Assembly: GCF_049671445.1 (NCBI RefSeq)
Contig: NZ_JBATUX010000039.1
Span: forward strand, 1 to 8,653
DNA: 8,653 nucleotides
DNA from: Paenisporosarcina sp049671445
GTDB lineage: Bacteria; Bacillota; Bacilli; Bacillales_A; Planococcaceae
Reading direction: 5' to 3'
Shown: in pieces, positions 1-6,731 of the stretch
Numbering within the stretch: the first letter of the stretch is position 1
Layout of the letters: each line of letters begins with the position of its first letter
Notes under the pieces: model-generated
Database searches by the model: none
What the model saw: only the letters and a program-made list of their open reading frames with translations
Told to the model about the DNA's origin: nothing
Position numbers and translations under genes: made by a program

Positions 1-774
1 GGCTCTGACATTACCGGCTCGATTTTAGCAGCTGCAGTTAAAGCCGAACTATATGAAAACTTTACAGATGTTGATTGCGTGTTTGCAGCCAATCCTAGAA
101 TTGTTGAAAACCCTGAAGAAATTCACAAAATGACATACCGAGAAATGCGAGAGTTATCCTACGCAGGATTCGCAGTTCTTCATGATGAGGCACTAATGCC
201 TGCATTTAAAGAGTCAGTGCCAGTTTGCATAAAAAACACCAACAATCCGTTAGCTTCCGGAACAATGATTGTGGCAAAGCGAGAACATTCCTTCCGCCCG
301 GTTACAGGAATATCCGCAGATAGCGGGTTCTCCACACTCTATGTCAGCAAATATTTAATGAATCGTGAGATTGGATTTGGACGGAAACTGTTGCAAATTC
401 TTGAAGATGAAGAGATTTCCTATGAACACACCCCATCTGGCATCGATAACCTATCTGTCATTTTGCGTAGCCATCAGTTAGACGCTGAAAAAGACGCTCG
501 CATTATTCATCGTGTAAAAACAGAATTGCATGCAGACGAAGTCACTATCCACAGCAATTTCTCTATGGTCGTTCTCGTTGGTGAAGGGATGCGAAACACG
601 AAAGGTTTAGCGGCAAGAGCTACCGCCGCCATTTCTCGGACTGGTGCCAATATCGAAATGATCAATCAAGGCTCCTCCGAAGTAAGTCTGGTATTTGGTG
701 TCCTTAAACAAGACGAAACGAAAATATTGAAAGAGCTATATAAGGAGTTTTTCTCATCGGTATTAGTTCAATAA
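1..774 (+). CDS. yclM: Aspartate kinase, YclM/ThrD (aspartokinase III) type, 5' end missing
   Basis: Catalyses ATP-dependent phosphorylation of L-aspartate to aspartyl-4-phosphate in the cytoplasm, the first step towards lysine, threonine, methionine and diaminopimelate. The frame is open from base 1 with no stop, so the start lies outside the window. The 257 visible residues begin in the kinase domain (GSDITGSILAAAVKAELY, then TDVDCVFAANPR and the MTYREMRELSYAGF segment), followed by two ACT regulatory domains. The first begins around VTGISADSGFSTLYVSKYLM; the second contains NIEMINQGSSEVSLVFGV, the usual effector-binding region of this family. Compared with the roughly 450-residue B. subtilis YclM, about 200 N-terminal residues are missing. 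The two ACT domains imply feedback control by an aspartate-family amino acid, but which one cannot be read from the sequence. A GTG at base 79 is internal, not the start. The family assignment is firm; the symbol rests on resemblance to YclM. Confidence 0.95.
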   Translation, partial: GSDITGSILAAAVKAELYENFTDVDCVFAANPRIVENPEEIHKMTYREMRELSYAGFAVLHDEALMPAFKESVPVCIKNTNNPLASGTMIVAKREHSFRPVTGISADSGFSTLYVSKYLMNREIGFGRKLLQILEDEEISYEHTPSGIDNLSVILRSHQLDAEKDARIIHRVKTELHADEVTIHSNFSMVVLVGEGMRNTKGLAARATAAISRTGANIEMINQGSSEVSLVFGVLKQDETKILKELYKEFFSSVLVQ

Positions 775-813
775 AAGAACCGCGCTAGTTGTGTTTAAGT
801 TTATTTGGTGCTC

Positions 814-845
814 TCTATCGGCGGATTCTTGTCGTCTATCGGCGG
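814..845. repeat. Direct repeat pair, TCTATCGGCGG, period 21
   Basis: TCTATCGGCGG occurs exactly twice, at 814-824 and 835-845, separated by ATTCTTGTCG. The units are GC-rich against an AT-rich background and lie just after the aspartate kinase stop. They may belong to a dispersed intergenic repeat family; a regulator site pair is less likely because no promoter lies beside them. Confidence 0.6.
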
Positions 846-855
846 TTCATCAAAA

Positions 856-894
856 AATGGGGACATCCAGCTTTGATGGATGTCCTTAACCATT
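856..894 (+). terminator. Hairpin after the aspartate kinase gene
   Basis: GGACATCCA (861-869) pairs perfectly with TGGATGTCC (877-885) across a 7-base loop. AATGG (856-860) and CCATT (890-894) can extend the stem past a 4-base bulge. On the plus strand no T-run follows directly, only TTAACCATTTAGCTTTTT. On the minus strand the stem is followed by a T-run. It is about 87 bases after the stop codon, so it may be a weak or two-way terminator. Confidence 0.45.
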
Positions 895-938
895 TAGCTT
901 TTTGGTTTTAGAAATCTTTAAAGTGACTGTTGTATGCT

Positions 939-972
939 ATGAGCCGTTTTGTCTCAATGCCGATGAGCCGTT
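939..972. repeat. Direct repeat pair, ATGAGCCGTT, period 24
   Basis: ATGAGCCGTT occurs exactly at 939-948 and 963-972. The flanks are loosely alike too (CTATGAGCCGTTTT and CCGATGAGCCGTTCAC). Unit length, spacing and the partly shared pattern CTAT..GC.G.TT suggest a diverged version of the 814-845 pair. Confidence 0.5.
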
Positions 973-1152
973 CACAAAAAATGTCTTTCTTTAAACCTCT
1001 TGATTCACACTTTTTTACAACACATTTCTGAAAAATCATATGTTACTCTAACACAATGTGCTGCCTTTAATTTTATTTGTCGATATGTTAGGTAATACTC
1101 TGCTAAAATCTCTTTAATTGGATGGTTCATCTTTGAGATGAGGAGGGTTAAC

Positions 1153-1557
1153 ATGGGGAAAAATCTAAAAATTTACGGTATAACTTTATTGGTCTTTTTC
1201 TTAGTAGACATCGTTTGGCTCGCATTTATCTCTAGAAAATTATACGAAGATCAAATTGGCTTTTTATTAGCCGAGGACGTCAATTGGATGGCAGCAGGTA
1301 TTTTCTACTTATTATATATAGGTGGGTTATTATTCTTTGTTATTCTTCCTGCTATCGAAAAAAACAGCTGGACTCAGGCTCTTTTCGCAGGTGGCTTCTT
1401 CGGTTTAATCACGTATGCAACCTACGACTTGACCAACCTTGCGACAATTGAAGGATGGCCGATTTTTGTCACGGTGGTAGATCTAATGTGGGGAACATTC
1501 TTAAATGCAATTACTGCTATCATCACATTTTATATTGTAGGTAAAATGAATAAATAG
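1153..1557 (+). CDS. DUF2177 family four-helix membrane protein
   Basis: A 134-residue integral membrane protein of unknown function. Four hydrophobic segments are visible at about residues 6-26, 46-66, 75-95 and 104-129. Family-typical features are the acidic and aromatic pair in helix 1 (VDIVWLAF), YDLTNLATI at 91-99 between helices 3 and 4, and DLMWGT at 110-115. The length matches the usual DUF2177 size. The start at 1153 is preferred over an in-frame ATG at 1138 because AGGAGG (1141-1146) lies 6 bases before it and would be inside the gene if 1138 were used. It is transcribed alone: a hairpin precedes it and a strong terminator begins right after its stop. The fold and membrane location are clear; the biochemical role is not known. 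Confidence 0.88.
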   Translation: MGKNLKIYGITLLVFFLVDIVWLAFISRKLYEDQIGFLLAEDVNWMAAGIFYLLYIGGLLFFVILPAIEKNSWTQALFAGGFFGLITYATYDLTNLATIEGWPIFVTVVDLMWGTFLNAITAIITFYIVGKMNK

Positions 1558-1594
1558 ACAGACCCCAGTGATAGAATCTATCACTGGGGTCTGT
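1558..1594. terminator. Two-way terminator between convergent genes
   Basis: A perfect 17-base-pair stem (arms 1558-1574 and 1578-1594, loop AAT) starts immediately after the DUF2177 stop and is about 48 bases past the end of the leftward VOC gene. The stem core is CCCAGTGATAG. T-rich DNA follows on both strands, so it probably ends transcription from both sides. Confidence 0.85.
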
Positions 1595-1641
1595 TATATC
1601 GTTATTGATATATCATTCAATAAACAAGAATTACCTCATCC

Positions 1642-2013
1642 TCAGACGTGTTGATCTACAAGAATAGGATTGCCATCTGGATCTTCAATTGTAAAACTTG
1701 CAGGACCTTCGCTCGATTCATCTGCTTCAGTCAGCATTTTAACTCCTTTAGCTTTAAGTTGCTTTTGAAGGTCTCGAATATCCGAGAACGAATCGAGACT
1801 GTCGGCATTTTGATTCCAACCTGGATTAAACGTCAGTATGTTTTTTTCGAACATTCCTTGGAAAAGCCCGATTACGCAACCTTCATTCTTTAGGATAAGC
1901 CAATTTTGGGCAATGTCTCCTCCTAAGACTTGAAAACCTAGGTCTTCGTAAAATGTTTTTGATTTATTAATGTCTTTAACGGTTAAACTTACAGAAAATG
2001 CACCTAGTTTCAT
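1642..2013 (-). CDS. VOC (glyoxalase/bleomycin-resistance fold) family protein
   Basis: A 123-residue cytoplasmic protein of the vicinal oxygen chelate superfamily, the usual size for a single two-module VOC subunit that dimerises. The first module is marked by SVSLTVKDINKSKTFYEDLGF (about residues 7-27, shown here as a family signature) and the second by DIRDLQKQLKAKGV and IEDPDGNPILVDQ near the C-terminus. The strand-1 position that is often a metal-binding His is Ser here, and the late Glu of classic glyoxalase I is replaced in PILVDQ, so lactoylglutathione lyase activity should not be assumed. The segment LFQGMFEKNILTFNPGW marks a subfamily common in bacteria whose substrate I do not know. 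The start has a G-rich ribosome site (AGGGGGGGAT) a few bases upstream. It is a single-gene unit. Confidence 0.88.
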   Translation of the reverse strand: MKLGAFSVSLTVKDINKSKTFYEDLGFQVLGGDIAQNWLILKNEGCVIGLFQGMFEKNILTFNPGWNQNADSLDSFSDIRDLQKQLKAKGVKMLTEADESSEGPASFTIEDPDGNPILVDQHV

Positions 2014-2061
2014 ATTTCATCCCCCCCTAAAAATTCATAACATTCAGACTTTAAGTGTAGA

Positions 2062-2091
2062 TATATAATTTGAAATACACAACCTTTACAA
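2062..2091 (-). promoter_or_regulatory. Possible sigma-A promoter of the VOC gene
   Basis: Read leftward, TTGTAA (plus-strand bases 2086-2091) and TATATA (2062-2067) are 18 bases apart, about 50 bases before the VOC start. The boxes match the sigma-A consensus moderately well. AT-rich DNA makes chance matches likely. Confidence 0.35.
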
Positions 2092-2148
2092 GAGGAAGTG
2101 AAATCGCATAAGTTAATGTACTTCTTAATAGTTGCACCTTGTTCATTC

Positions 2149-2178
2149 AAAAAAGCAGGAAAAATACTTTCCCTGCTT
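2149..2178 (-). terminator. Terminator of the 241-residue protein gene
   Basis: Read leftward, AAGCAGGGAAA pairs with TTTCCTGCTT (one bulged base, 5-base loop) and is followed by six T. It lies about 70 bases after the stop of the gene at 2251-2976. Confidence 0.75.
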
Positions 2179-2250
2179 AGTGCTTATTAAAAGTTGGAGG
2201 AACATGAAAGATGTATTTCCCTTGATGCCTTTTAAAGAAAGAATGAATTC

Positions 2251-2976
2251 TTATTCCTTGTTAGTAAACTCAGCTACAGACTCTAATACATTCCCTATAA
2301 CTTGGCCTTTAAAAGCATCTGGCACAGATTCATTTGTAGGATTTCGATAAATGAATCGATTTTGGTCAGCGTCATATGTAAAACCAATACTGATTAATTT
2401 TTGTTTTAAAGAATCAGGTAACTGGTTTGATCCAACCGATTCCTCATAATAATCTGTTGTTGTTACGTAAAGCTCAACGTCATCAAGACTTGATGATACA
2501 ATAAATAGATTAGTGTCACCTTGTAAAATCCATTGTCCTTTAGAATAAATGGATACCTTTGAATGTTCTAAACCAGAAATCCCATCCAAATTTACGCCAA
2601 ATATTTGATTGATTAGTACTCTACACTCAGCTCCTGTTAAAGAATACTCATGAACTTCAATGTAACGATCCATCACTTCATTTTTTGTCATTGCCATAAT
2701 TTGAGCATCACATTCACTTGAATTAGAATCAACATTTAAAGAAATACGAAGACTTTCCATAACGGCGATATTGTAGACGGACAAATTACTACCGTAATTT
2801 TTTTCTGATATGTAATTTAAATCAGCACCAAAAACGACTTTTACAGTTTCACGTACTTCTTTTCCATTTGTCTTATTACCAACTGATTTTAGATATCTAT
2901 CCATTTTTTCTACTTTTGACATATTTTCTTTTATACGAACTAATTCAGTAGACTTTTTTTCTACACTTTGGCTCAT
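2251..2976 (-). CDS. Unrecognised 241-residue protein with an internal duplication
   Basis: I do not recognise this protein. It has no signal peptide or membrane segment and is acidic and probably cytoplasmic. The first 25 residues are charged and helix-like. Residues 23-57 and 100-134 align without gaps at an offset of 77: both contain MDRY, then G.E.R, then FG..L..IS. A few residues later LSVYN (65-69) and VSIYS (141-145) also match. Each copy is followed by strand-like sequence, suggesting two copies of a small alpha/beta domain. A weaker third match may start at DYYEES (about 175). The start at 2976 is chosen because GGAGG lies 8 bases upstream; an ATG at 2991 overlaps that site. It has its own extended -10 promoter and terminator, so it is monocistronic. 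The gene is likely real; the function is unknown. Confidence 0.8.
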   Translation of the reverse strand: MSQSVEKKSTELVRIKENMSKVEKMDRYLKSVGNKTNGKEVRETVKVVFGADLNYISEKNYGSNLSVYNIAVMESLRISLNVDSNSSECDAQIMAMTKNEVMDRYIEVHEYSLTGAECRVLINQIFGVNLDGISGLEHSKVSIYSKGQWILQGDTNLFIVSSSLDDVELYVTTTDYYEESVGSNQLPDSLKQKLISIGFTYDADQNRFIYRNPTNESVPDAFKGQVIGNVLESVAEFTNKE

Positions 2977-3033
2977 TCTAAACGCCTCCATAAATTTTCA
3001 GATTCATACTCTACAATTTTCTTTACAAAAGAT

Positions 3034-3042
3034 ATTATATCA
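3034..3042 (-). promoter_or_regulatory. Extended -10 promoter of the 241-residue protein gene
   Basis: Read leftward the sequence is TGATATAAT: a perfect TATAAT preceded by the TGn extension. It lies about 58 bases before the start at 2976. The -35 position (AAATAT) is poor, which is usual when TGn is present. Confidence 0.6.
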
Positions 3043-3082
3043 AATATACTTGCATAATATTTTCAGGTTAATTTTGAACAAA

Positions 3083-3127
3083 ACAAAAGACGATTTGCCC
3101 TTTTTCACGGGCTGAATCGTCTTTTGT
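3083..3127 (-). terminator. Terminator of the histidine kinase gene
   Basis: Read leftward, a long stem (ACAAAAGACGATT with its complement, continued by a CAGCCC/GGGC(A) segment with a small bulge) starts 3 bases after the kinase stop and is followed by T-rich sequence TTTTGTTTTGTT. It separates the kinase from the next gene. Confidence 0.85.
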
Positions 3128-3130
3128 CAT

Positions 3131-4417
3131 TTATTGAACAGGGCTTAACACTTTCGCCTTTGGTAGCAATACTTCCACACAAGTTCCCGAATTAACTTGG
3201 CTAGTGATGTGGATAGTTCCTTTGTGAGTTTCAATAATGCTATAGCATACTGTCATTCCTAAGCCAATCCCGTTTTCTTTTACACTATAAAAAGGTTCAC
3301 CAATGTGTGTTAAGTGGTTTTCCGCAATTCCGCAGCCATTATCTTCAAACTTCACTGCTACAAAGTCCTCATTTTTATCCACAATTGAAATCGTGATTTC
3401 ACCCTCAGTGGTGACTGCTTCCAATGCGTTTTTCATTATATTAATAAACACTTGTTTTAATTTACTGTCATTACAATATGTATTGAATTGGTCTTTTTCA
3501 ACCACATTTAATCGAGTATTTTGTAGTGATGCTTCATATGATTGCATTTCTACGACTTCTTTAACAATCGTATTAAGGTTTTGGTTAGAGAAAATAACCC
3601 CTGCTGGTTTTGCTATACCTAAAAGTTCATTAACAATACTATTAATCCGATCAATTTCATCAACCAATACGTCAATGTGTTGATCCAAGTTAATTGTTTT
3701 CTCTTGACCCATTTGTAAAAAGCCTTTAATCGTCGTAAGGGGATTTCGTATTTCGTGAGCAATACCCGCGGCTAGTTCACCTAAAACAGACATTTTCTCT
3801 GATTGCCTTAACTTGTGCTCAGTTTCTTTTAAGGCGGTAATTTCTCTTCCAATCACTACTAACCCTTTTCTAGAACCATCCTCATTAAAAAGAGGCATTT
3901 TATATGAATCAAAAATTTTGCTTGAACCATCTCTCAAAGGTATGGTTTCTTCACAACGACTAACCTTCCCTGCCTTCCACGCTTCTTCGTCTGAATCAAT
4001 ACAGTAAATCAAAGCATCGTGATAAAAATCTGTGTACTTCGCCATTTCTCTGTCTGTTTTCCCTTTGTAATCAACGCCTTCTAGTTCGAATAACTGAGCA
4101 CCAAATTTATTTATTTGGAGCCACCTTCCTTCTCCATCCTTGAATGAAATACAGTCAGGCATTGTATCAATTAATAAAGTTAACTTCTCTTTCTCTTCTT
4201 CAATTTGTTTTTTGTTTTTTAAATTCTTTAGTAAGACAAATAAAAGAATAGCAGTGAAGAAAACGAACAACAAACTTTTGGAAATATCTAAGAAAAGAAC
4301 TTTTTCAGCAGAAAAATTAGAGACGCTTAATAAGTAATCTAACCCAACAAACCAAATGGGTCCTATTATTAAATATATGAATGGTATTAATCGGAAAAAA
4401 TCAGTACGTGTTTTCAT
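3131..4417 (-). CDS. Membrane-anchored PAS sensor histidine kinase, orphan
   Basis: A 428-residue two-component sensor kinase that autophosphorylates on His and passes the phosphate to a response regulator. Domains in order: two membrane helices (about 10-30 and 44-64) with a very short outer loop, a short charged linker, a PAS domain (about 78-198; LIDTMPDCISFKD to VVIGREITALKE), a dimerisation domain with the H-box IAHEIRNPLTTIKGF (H221), and an ATPase domain with N-box NIMKNALEA (N330), G1 DNGCGI (359-364), F-box EPFY and G2 GIGLGM (383-388). All catalytic motifs are intact. The almost absent outer loop points to sensing within the membrane or through the cytoplasmic PAS. The layout recalls Bacillus sporulation-type kinases, which are also orphans, but this is not enough for a gene name. 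No response regulator is adjacent. AAGGGG lies 7 bases before the ATG. Confidence 0.93.
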   Translation of the reverse strand: MKTRTDFFRLIPFIYLIIGPIWFVGLDYLLSVSNFSAEKVLFLDISKSLLFVFFTAILLFVLLKNLKNKKQIEEEKEKLTLLIDTMPDCISFKDGEGRWLQINKFGAQLFELEGVDYKGKTDREMAKYTDFYHDALIYCIDSDEEAWKAGKVSRCEETIPLRDGSSKIFDSYKMPLFNEDGSRKGLVVIGREITALKETEHKLRQSEKMSVLGELAAGIAHEIRNPLTTIKGFLQMGQEKTINLDQHIDVLVDEIDRINSIVNELLGIAKPAGVIFSNQNLNTIVKEVVEMQSYEASLQNTRLNVVEKDQFNTYCNDSKLKQVFINIMKNALEAVTTEGEITISIVDKNEDFVAVKFEDNGCGIAENHLTHIGEPFYSVKENGIGLGMTVCYSIIETHKGTIHITSQVNSGTCVEVLLPKAKVLSPVQ

Positions 4418-4567
4418 ATTTCTGCCCCTTAGAGTGAATATAATTAGTTATATTGTCACACACAAATCAAGATTCAGCAATATTATCCAGATTGTACAGA
4501 TCGTGAAAGAAAATCGTATTAACTTTTCCAAAATCCCCTCTCATTACGTGTTTAAATTTCACAATAG

Positions 4568-4610
4568 AAAAGCCAATGAATTCCTTACACTACGGAATTC
4601 ATTGGCTTTT
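4568..4610 (-). terminator. Terminator of the protease-nuclease gene
   Basis: A perfect 17-base-pair stem, arms 4568-4584 and 4594-4610, 9-base loop, 13 bases beyond the stop codon at 4624. Read leftward it ends in GGCTTTTC; the plus strand has a longer T-run, so it could work both ways. Confidence 0.85.
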
Positions 4611-4623
4611 TTATTTTCACTTT

Positions 4624-6414
4624 TTAGAGTTTTATATCCCCAGGTGCCTCAATTACATATGAATTTAATGGTGTTATGGGGTCGTGATTACGTAAAGAAC
4701 CAAAATTCAGACCTGTAATTTCTTCAATTCTTGATATTGGTACTTGATAAGTTTTATATTCACCGTAGGCAAATTCTAAATCCTCAATAAGATTTTTTTG
4801 AGTCTGCAGATAAGCAGTTGCTGATAGGTTGCCATTTTCCTTAACCATAATAGCGATTTTCCAAAACTCTGCCGGTATCTGAACTTCTCTATAAACAATG
4901 TCATCTACTCTAAATACTGGACCTGTAAACACTGTCACTTTTAAATTCCAGTTTTCAGCATTGTGTAAAATATAATTCTCTAAATCCAACCAGATTTTTT
5001 GATTGAGATTACTGTGCTGAGGAGCACAATTTGTAAAATGGAAGGTATTTTTATTCGCTTTTTCAGCTGTATCTCCCCAAACAGGATCTCTTCTGCGGAC
5101 AAGATGTCCCCGATCAAGAGCATTATTTTCATATAATTCAGGACCACACTGATACTCAGTTTCAATACGGGGATCGAGATACCATTTATTACTACGTCCA
5201 ACGTCTTTCATTTGGTTCCCGTCAATATTCACCACTGTATAAAAGGCTAAACGGCGTGACTTACTCATGACTATGGAGAAATGCGTATAATGGAGCACAT
5301 TGCTTCCGTCTTTTAACTGAGCAATATCTTGTTCAATATCTGTCCGAAATGCCGGAAGCAGAACTTCATGATTCTCACCAAGAAACTTAGTATCATAGCC
5401 GGTTGAACCTTCATACCATGAATCGCTTAACTCCTCCACGATCATCTCTTCAGAAGGTTGTTTGGTCACATTGCGTCCTTGCACAAGGTCATTAATAAAT
5501 AATTTCAGCTCATCATTTAAATTTGCGCTTTGCTCTTCAAGAAACTTGATAATCGCACTGATGCGAATCCCTTCATTGGCAATAAATTCAGATGGATTTT
5601 CAGGATCCGGCACTCCGGCATGGTGGAGGGCAATGACAATCCATTCGTCATTAAATACAGGTGAACCGGAGGATCCAGGCATAGTATCTGTGGAATAGTG
5701 AATATAGTCGTCAAATATATCCCAAATTTTATTCTCTCTAATTGCTATAGCTTTGTGTTCTCCTGAAGGATGTTGAATAATTGATACATACTCACCGACC
5801 AATACTTTGCCTGTTTGTGAGATGAGAGGCAAAAAACCGAAATCACTCAGTTTTGTCCCATCATCAGCCACTTCCTCTACAGCGACTAACGTAAAATCAA
5901 GCTTCTGGTCTGTTATAAAGAAACGCTCTGGTGTTAATCGAAAGCTTTTCTTCAAACGCTCATTTAGATCAAGATCCATTTCATAGTTGAACTGAGCAAC
6001 ACTGACCTGAGCTGTATCTGCATTTTCCAAAACATGATTATTTGTAAGCAGTAAAGTGGGTGAGACAAGAAATCCCGTTCCATATCCGAGTACTCTACCT
6101 ATAGAATCTCGAATCTCAATTCTACAAACAGAAGTGGCTGCTTTTAGACCGGCTTCAAGATAAGAAATAGGAAATAGATCTTCTTCACCAATAATACGCT
6201 CAATGGCAAGCTCATCACGTGGATCAATAATTGCTTTACGCAGTGCCACTCGCTCAGCTGTATCTACTTCAAAAGGATTTTTACCTTGTAGTTCACTAGC
6301 AATTCGATCTCGTTCACCCGAACGTTCAATGTAACGCTTCAAAGCGTGTTGCTGTTGCAAATCTACAAGATTCATATTAAATTTTCGAATTTCATCAAGT
6401 CGCTTAATATTCAT
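4624..6414 (-). CDS. Trypsin-like serine protease fused to DRGH DNA/RNA non-specific nuclease
   Basis: A 596-residue two-enzyme protein with no signal peptide or membrane helix, so probably cytoplasmic. Residues 1-90 are a charged helical leader. Residues about 92-292 form a trypsin-like protease: H127 in LLLTNNHVLENA, D173 in LDFTLVAVE, S249 in PGSSGSPVF, with FLVSP and LHHAG strands in place. After a linker (about 295-340), residues 345-590 form a beta-beta-alpha-metal nuclease: HYTHFSIVMSKSRRLAFY, the DRGH motif 434-437 (H437 general base), FTNCAPQ, and LNQKIWLDLE, where N471 and E479 match the metal-site Asn and Glu of Serratia nuclease. Both catalytic sets are complete. The start has AAGGAGG 5 bases upstream. 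It is monocistronic between two terminators. Such fusions exist in other bacteria, but I know of no established role. A conflict effector in which proteolysis controls the nuclease is inference; secretion is unlikely without an export signal. Confidence 0.93.
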   Translation of the reverse strand: MNIKRLDEIRKFNMNLVDLQQQHALKRYIERSGERDRIASELQGKNPFEVDTAERVALRKAIIDPRDELAIERIIGEEDLFPISYLEAGLKAATSVCRIEIRDSIGRVLGYGTGFLVSPTLLLTNNHVLENADTAQVSVAQFNYEMDLDLNERLKKSFRLTPERFFITDQKLDFTLVAVEEVADDGTKLSDFGFLPLISQTGKVLVGEYVSIIQHPSGEHKAIAIRENKIWDIFDDYIHYSTDTMPGSSGSPVFNDEWIVIALHHAGVPDPENPSEFIANEGIRISAIIKFLEEQSANLNDELKLFINDLVQGRNVTKQPSEEMIVEELSDSWYEGSTGYDTKFLGENHEVLLPAFRTDIEQDIAQLKDGSNVLHYTHFSIVMSKSRRLAFYTVVNIDGNQMKDVGRSNKWYLDPRIETEYQCGPELYENNALDRGHLVRRRDPVWGDTAEKANKNTFHFTNCAPQHSNLNQKIWLDLENYILHNAENWNLKVTVFTGPVFRVDDIVYREVQIPAEFWKIAIMVKENGNLSATAYLQTQKNLIEDLEFAYGEYKTYQVPISRIEEITGLNFGSLRNHDPITPLNSYVIEAPGDIKL

Positions 6415-6549
6415 ATTAACCTCCTTAAAATTCCACGCTCCATTATCCTTTTGGAAAGTTGTATTTCATTAGGTATTCTACAACTACTTTTCAAATCCTT
6501 CTTACATAAAAAAGCTTTGATTTATGTTGAGGTTAAAATAAATAGAATA

Positions 6550-6577
6550 AACCCAGTGATAGATAAATCACTGGGTT
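6550..6577 (-). terminator. Terminator after the small two-gene operon
   Basis: AACCCAGTGAT (6550-6560) pairs perfectly with ATCACTGGGTT (6567-6577) across a 6-base loop. Read leftward it is followed by TTTATTCTATTTATTTT. It lies about 155 bases past the stop of the 158-residue gene and upstream of the protease-nuclease gene, so the latter needs its own promoter. The stem core is shared with the terminator at 1558-1594. Confidence 0.8.
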
Positions 6578-6620
6578 CTTTTAAACTTATTTGAGTGTAA
6601 CGGTAAGAAGATAATTTGGT

Positions 6621-6731
6621 TTATATCAGCTGATGAATAACTAAGAAAAGTTTGCCGTCATCGATCAAGTTTTGAAATAAGTCGAACGCCTTCGTCGACC
6701 ATCGAACCACCTAGTTTACGGTATATCTTCT
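6621..6731 (-). pseudogene. Possible decayed 3' gene fragment with one frameshift
   Basis: Read leftward, one frame gives KKIYRKLGGSMVDEGVRLIS then KLDR and a stop at 6658-6660. Removing one base near the KL codons continues as IDDGKLFLVIHQLI to a stop at 6621-6623, about 45 bases before the terminator. The codons and GC content look more gene-like than the surroundings, but open stretches this short are expected by chance. I do not recognise the peptide. It could instead be a non-coding repeat: TCGA occurs four times within 6661-6705. Confidence 0.2.

Larger units (their letters stand above)
775..1152. other. 378-base intergenic region with spaced repeats and a hairpin
   Basis: No convincing gene lies between the aspartate kinase stop and the DUF2177 start. 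The region holds two pairs of short direct repeats (814-845 and 939-972), a hairpin at 861-885, and AT-rich DNA from about 1000 to 1137 that must contain the DUF2177 promoter. I could not find a well-spaced sigma-A promoter there. TAATAC near 1092 could be a -10 box, but it has no good -35. Confidence 0.6.
6415..6731. other. 317-base gap upstream of the protease-nuclease gene
   Basis: It contains a strong ribosome site for the protease-nuclease gene (6420-6426), a terminator at 6550-6577, and a stretch (about 6621-6731) that may be a decayed coding fragment. No clear promoter for the protease-nuclease gene was found. Read leftward, TTGAAA near 6490 with TAATGA 17 bases on is a poor candidate. 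Confidence 0.5.

Noticed and set aside
1138..1152. Upstream in-frame ATG for the DUF2177 gene
   Set aside because: It would place the AGGAGG ribosome site inside the gene; 1153 has ideal spacing.
2204..2350. Rightward 48-residue frame beginning at an ATG preceded by GGAGG
   Set aside because: Its second half lies antisense to the 3' end of the well-supported leftward gene at 2251-2976, the ribosome site is only 3 bases from the ATG, and the peptide looks like a complement-strand product.
2977..2991. Upstream in-frame ATG for the 241-residue gene
   Set aside because: It overlaps the GGAGG that correctly serves the ATG at 2976.
4533..4557. Leftward ATTTAA and GGGGAT boxes 13 bases apart, resembling a sigma-B promoter for the sensor kinase
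   Set aside because: Each box has one mismatch, the position is about 115 bases before the start, and it abuts a terminator stem; this could easily be chance.
4980..5714. Several 65-78 residue frames inside the protease-nuclease gene
   Set aside because: They are out-of-frame shadows of a gene with complete catalytic motifs; none has a ribosome site.
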